A stretch of 64,000 nt of DNA from Vibrio sinensis (GTDB taxonomy: Bacteria > Pseudomonadota > Gammaproteobacteria > Enterobacterales > Vibrionaceae): contig NZ_QVMU01000001.1 in the NCBI RefSeq assembly GCF_003605645.1, forward strand, positions 496,001 through 560,000. Direction: 5' to 3'. Positions 60,999-64,000 of this stretch are shown here, piece by piece (position 1 is the stretch's first letter; the number at the start of each line of letters is the position of its first letter). Below the pieces are notes generated by a model that saw only the letters and a list, made by a program, of their open reading frames with translations, did no database searches and was not told the origin of the DNA. The position numbers and the translations under genes were made by a program.

Positions 60999-62912
60999 AT
61001 GTCAAAGATCAATACTAGCAACTTGCGTATTCCCGAAGAAATGGCCGCAAATTGGCAGAACATTGTCAATTTACTTGCCGAAATTGTTGCCGTTCCTGCC
61101 GCACTGATCATGCGCATTCACCCCGATTCAATTGAAGTTGTCGCGAGCAATGACAACACTTCTCAGCCCTATTCTATTGGGGACTCTGAAGCATTACCAC
61201 AGGGGCTCTATTGCGAAACCGTCGTCCAAGATCAAAAAACTCTGATTGTTGCTAATGCGCTTAAAGACCCGCAATGGGACAAAAATCCTGATATCGCGTT
61301 GGGGATGATTGCCTACTGCGGCATGCCGATTAATTGGCCTAATGGGGAGCCTTTTGGCACAATTTGCATTCTCGACACGAAAGAAAACCAATTTAACATC
61401 ACCTATCAAAATTTAATGGGTAACTTTCGCCGCGCTATCGAGTCGCAAATTGAAACCTTATATCAAAATGAAAAGTTAAAACTCCTCAATTACGAGCTTA
61501 AATCCAGAGTTAAAACCCGTACCCAAGACCTTGTTGATCTTAATTATTCGCTAAATGTGGAGATTGATCGGCGAAGAGCAGCAGAACAAAAAATTCGTTA
61601 TCAACAACGCCATGACCTTGGTACAGGGTTTCTCAACCGAAATTCATTAGAAATTGAAACCGAACAATACATCAAAGAGTACCTTACTAGCCCTAAGCAA
61701 GAGGTAGCCGCATTACACATTGGCTTTACTAATGGACAGCGTATTCAATCAAAGTATGGCTACTCTGTTTGGGAGAATATATTAATTCAATATCGTGAGC
61801 GCCTTGGAGATCTCACTCGCTATAACGTATTAACAGCACGACCAACCTCCTCTCATTTAGTATTACTGCTGCAATCAACTCAACTTGAAGAACATCTCAA
61901 CGAACTCTGCCATATTTTGGTTGATGTTGGTCACTCCGAGTTTTCTGTAGACGGCGATAAGCTACATCTACATGCCTATATAGGCATCAGTACCACCAAT
62001 GATAGTGCCTCGGCCCAGAGCATCTTAAAGCAAGCGGCAGAAGCAATGCAGTCATGCAAAGATTCTGGTCATAAATTCAGCTATTACTCCCAAGCTATTT
62101 CTGATGTCCAGAAACATATTAATCAACTAGAGAGCTACTTACTTCAGGCCGTAAGAAACGATGATCTTTTACTCTACTTCCAACCTAAAGTTGAACCAGA
62201 AACCCATCGATGGACTGGTGCTGAAGCACTACTTCGCTGGCGCCATCCCATCCTAGGTGACGTTTCCAATGAAACACTGATTCATCTTGCGGAACAAAAT
62301 GGCTTGATCTTTGAGGTCGGGAACTTTGTTCTACGTTCTGCAATACAAAAAGCATCAGAATGGGTGAGTCAGGTTCCCGATTTCAAAATTGCGGTGAACA
62401 TTTCTCCCGTTCAATTGAAGAACCCTCATTTTACCGAACAAATCCAAGAGCTTTTAACCACTTATAATTTACCTCCAAACTATCTCGAACTTGAGGTAAC
62501 GGAAAGCAGTTTGATTGCCGACGAAATAGTGGCGAAGAATACTCTGTCGTCTCTCAACGCGTTAGGCGTGACATTGTCACTTGATGACTTTGGTACTGGA
62601 TACGCTTCATTCAACTATCTGAAGAAGTTTCCTTTCGATGGCATAAAGATAGACAAAAGTTTTATTCATCAACTCGAACACTCGACAGAGGATGAAGAAA
62701 TTGTTCGTTCTATTATCAGCGTTGCGAAAAAACTCAACCTTTCTGTAACCGTAGAAGGGGTTGAAACGCTCCACCATGCCACATTTATCATTAACGAAGG
62801 CTGTGAAGTTGGCCAAGGCTTCTTTTACGGTAAACCGATGCCATGCGATGAATTCGAGCTAAGTTTGTTCAATCAGAACTATCTAAACAATCTAAATGGC
62901 ACCTATCAATAG
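60999..62912 (+). CDS. GAF-GGDEF-EAL protein with degenerate GGDEF and intact EAL
   Basis: A 637-residue protein. The N-terminal GAF domain (about residues 15-150) is followed by a short coiled part, a GGDEF-like domain (about 205-370) and an EAL domain (about 385-630). At the GGDEF loop the sequence reads ARPTSSHLVLLLQ, so cyclase activity is lost. The EAL domain is intact: EALLRWRHP, NISPVQL, LEVTESSL, LDDFGTGYASF, KIDKSFIHQL, VEGVET and QGFFYGKPM. It is therefore a c-di-GMP phosphodiesterase candidate, with the GGDEF domain perhaps a GTP sensor. AAGGA precedes the ATG. A matS site lies at 62568. Confidence 0.9.
   Translation: MSKINTSNLRIPEEMAANWQNIVNLLAEIVAVPAALIMRIHPDSIEVVASNDNTSQPYSIGDSEALPQGLYCETVVQDQKTLIVANALKDPQWDKNPDIALGMIAYCGMPINWPNGEPFGTICILDTKENQFNITYQNLMGNFRRAIESQIETLYQNEKLKLLNYELKSRVKTRTQDLVDLNYSLNVEIDRRRAAEQKIRYQQRHDLGTGFLNRNSLEIETEQYIKEYLTSPKQEVAALHIGFTNGQRIQSKYGYSVWENILIQYRERLGDLTRYNVLTARPTSSHLVLLLQSTQLEEHLNELCHILVDVGHSEFSVDGDKLHLHAYIGISTTNDSASAQSILKQAAEAMQSCKDSGHKFSYYSQAISDVQKHINQLESYLLQAVRNDDLLLYFQPKVEPETHRWTGAEALLRWRHPILGDVSNETLIHLAEQNGLIFEVGNFVLRSAIQKASEWVSQVPDFKIAVNISPVQLKNPHFTEQIQELLTTYNLPPNYLELEVTESSLIADEIVAKNTLSSLNALGVTLSLDDFGTGYASFNYLKKFPFDGIKIDKSFIHQLEHSTEDEEIVRSIISVAKKLNLSVTVEGVETLHHATFIINEGCEVGQGFFYGKPMPCDEFELSLFNQNYLNNLNGTYQ
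62568..62580. other. matS site (MatP binding site)
   Basis: GTGACATTGTCAC fits the matS consensus exactly. It is within the EAL coding region (codons of GVTLSLDD), about 50 kb right of dif. Confidence 0.8.
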
Positions 62913-62981
62913 TTGTTGCTTTACTCTGAGGCGCGCGATTTCTATAATCCCCGCAATTCTCGTCACATAATGTGAGTCCCT

Positions 62982-64000
62982 ATGGATCAGCTAATCGCGG
63001 TCTTGAAAAAGATCGAAAAACAAAACTATCGCGCATACCAACAAATCAAAGGTCAATATGACTTTGGTGATTACACTTTCTTCATTGATTATGTTCAAGC
63101 CGATCCATACGCGTCAGCATCTCGTGTTCGTGCGTTTCGTCCTTGGTCATTGACTGGATTAGATTGGTTAAAAGACAAATCTGAAGTTTATCAAATGGCG
63201 GCACGCGATTTTATCGCTCGTCAATTTGCTGAATTTGCAAAACAAGACAACCTGATTAGCATCGCGTTAAGTGGTCAAACAGTGTTGGACAGCACTGCGG
63301 TATTGTTTACAGAAGAAGGGATTGAACTTCGATTCCGTGCAAACTTGCCTGCTGAAGGTCGTTCAGTTCTTGGCAAAAAGACCATTAACCTACTGACTTT
63401 CCATTTGCCTAAGTTTATCCGCCGCGCGACTATCGAGCGTGAATTAGACAAGGCTGCTCTGCTGAAACACTGTGAAGTCGTTGAAGACCAAAATGCGCTA
63501 CGTGAACAGCTCGCTGAACGTAACCTAATTGCATTTGTCGGCAATGGCTCAGTATTACCACGTCTTGCTGGTAACTGTGATTTCCCGATGAAAGAGGCTG
63601 TACCATTTACGGCACCAGAATCACTTGAAATCACGCTAGAAACACCAAACCAAGGTCCAATTAAAGGAATGGGCGTTCCAAAAGGAATTACCTTGATCGT
63701 TGGTGGTGGCTTCCATGGTAAATCAACATTGCTGAATGCGATTGAACGTTCAATCTATGATCATATCCCTGGTGATGGACGCGAGAGAATTGTTACCAAT
63801 CGTGATGCAATGAAGATCCGTGCTGAAGATGGCCGCAGTGTGCAGCATTTAAGCCTATCGAACTACATCAACCATTTACCTATGGGTAAAGACACTCGTG
63901 ACTTTTCGACTCAAGATGCTTCTGGCTCTACGTCACAAGCGGCTTGGTTACAAGAATCTATCGAAGCTGGTGTTCATGCGTTACTGATTGATGAAGATAC
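62982..64000 (+). CDS. ABC-class P-loop ATPase, N-terminal part (3' end outside window)
   Basis: The ATG at 62982 opens a frame that runs past the window edge for at least 339 residues. It begins MDQLIAVLKKIEKQNYRAYQ, matches the predicted ABC-class ATPase family (PF09818), and contains the Walker A loop VGGGFHGKSTLLNAIE near residue 235-250 and the late motif LLIDED. The family has no firm function. A GTGAG ribosome site precedes the start. The carboxyl end is not visible. Confidence 0.82.
   Translation, partial: MDQLIAVLKKIEKQNYRAYQQIKGQYDFGDYTFFIDYVQADPYASASRVRAFRPWSLTGLDWLKDKSEVYQMAARDFIARQFAEFAKQDNLISIALSGQTVLDSTAVLFTEEGIELRFRANLPAEGRSVLGKKTINLLTFHLPKFIRRATIERELDKAALLKHCEVVEDQNALREQLAERNLIAFVGNGSVLPRLAGNCDFPMKEAVPFTAPESLEITLETPNQGPIKGMGVPKGITLIVGGGFHGKSTLLNAIERSIYDHIPGDGRERIVTNRDAMKIRAEDGRSVQHLSLSNYINHLPMGKDTRDFSTQDASGSTSQAAWLQESIEAGVHALLIDED

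Noticed and set aside
63275..63634. 119-codon - strand frame
   Set aside because: It lies wholly inside the well-supported + strand ATPase gene and looks like a shadow frame.

Overview
This window is most consistent with a Vibrio, and with the replication-terminus region of its smaller (second) chromosome. The gene content is typical of vibrios: pntAB followed by a vxrABCDE-type operon, DUF3319 and DUF3389 proteins, a YhaJ-type LysR regulator, a nap operon with narQP and a TIGR02808 protein, and fabV. In V. cholerae, as I recall it, pntAB-vxrABCDE-yciH lie on chromosome 2 near its terminus. The DNA itself shows the terminus. A 28-bp dif-like XerC/XerD site lies at 12657-12684, and seven exact matches to the MatP site matS (GTGACRNYGTCAC) lie at 2297, 11807, 11891, 25609, 38341, 57720 and 62568. 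Two KOPS-like octamers (11520, 30278) both point toward dif. No rRNA, tRNA, CRISPR array or insertion sequence was seen.

Left arm (1-12247), mostly + strand: the end of a diguanylate cyclase, an outer-membrane barrel protein, a membrane diguanylate cyclase, a ComFB-like protein, an HlyU-family protein, the proton-translocating transhydrogenase pntAB, and the vxrA-E envelope-stress operon. A perfect hairpin with a T-run covers the ribosome site of vxrE. Then comes a 550-bp non-coding region with two matS sites and a small repeat-rich beta protein.

Terminus and right arm (12248-32085), mostly - strand: dif in a non-coding stretch, yciH, DUF3319, a tyrosine recombinase with a changed catalytic box, ddl, a SPOR lipoprotein, the acetyltransferase pat, yhaJ, a 25-residue membrane ORF, a zinc ribbon, sgrR, DUF3389, menI, two metalloproteases (M48, M50), a PhnA/YjdM protein, an Aer-like chemoreceptor, and alx (TerC) behind a yybP-ykoY manganese riboswitch. 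A 31-residue ORF and a 5'-nucleotidase follow.

Respiration and transport block (32288-50171): a YbjD-type OLD ATPase/nuclease, DUF1097, a LysR gene divergent from a formate-channel/CBS fusion, yceI with cytochrome b561, DUF2164, a protein of unknown function, an EAL protein, dcuC, narQP, and napFDABC with a 45-residue membrane protein. FNR-like and NarP-like sites lie in front of napF. This block fits anaerobic growth with formate, C4-dicarboxylates and nitrate.

Last block (50255-64000): galE, the 5-oxoprolinase genes pxpABC, an FAD oxidoreductase, a YbbAP-type ABC exporter whose first codon overlaps that of divergent tesA, fabV, a GAF-GGDEF-EAL phosphodiesterase with a ruined GGDEF site, and the start of an ABC-class ATPase. 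Cyclic-di-GMP genes are frequent throughout. Nothing here looks like a large mobile island; the most unusual signals are the terminus DNA signature, the RNA hairpins and the small ORFs.
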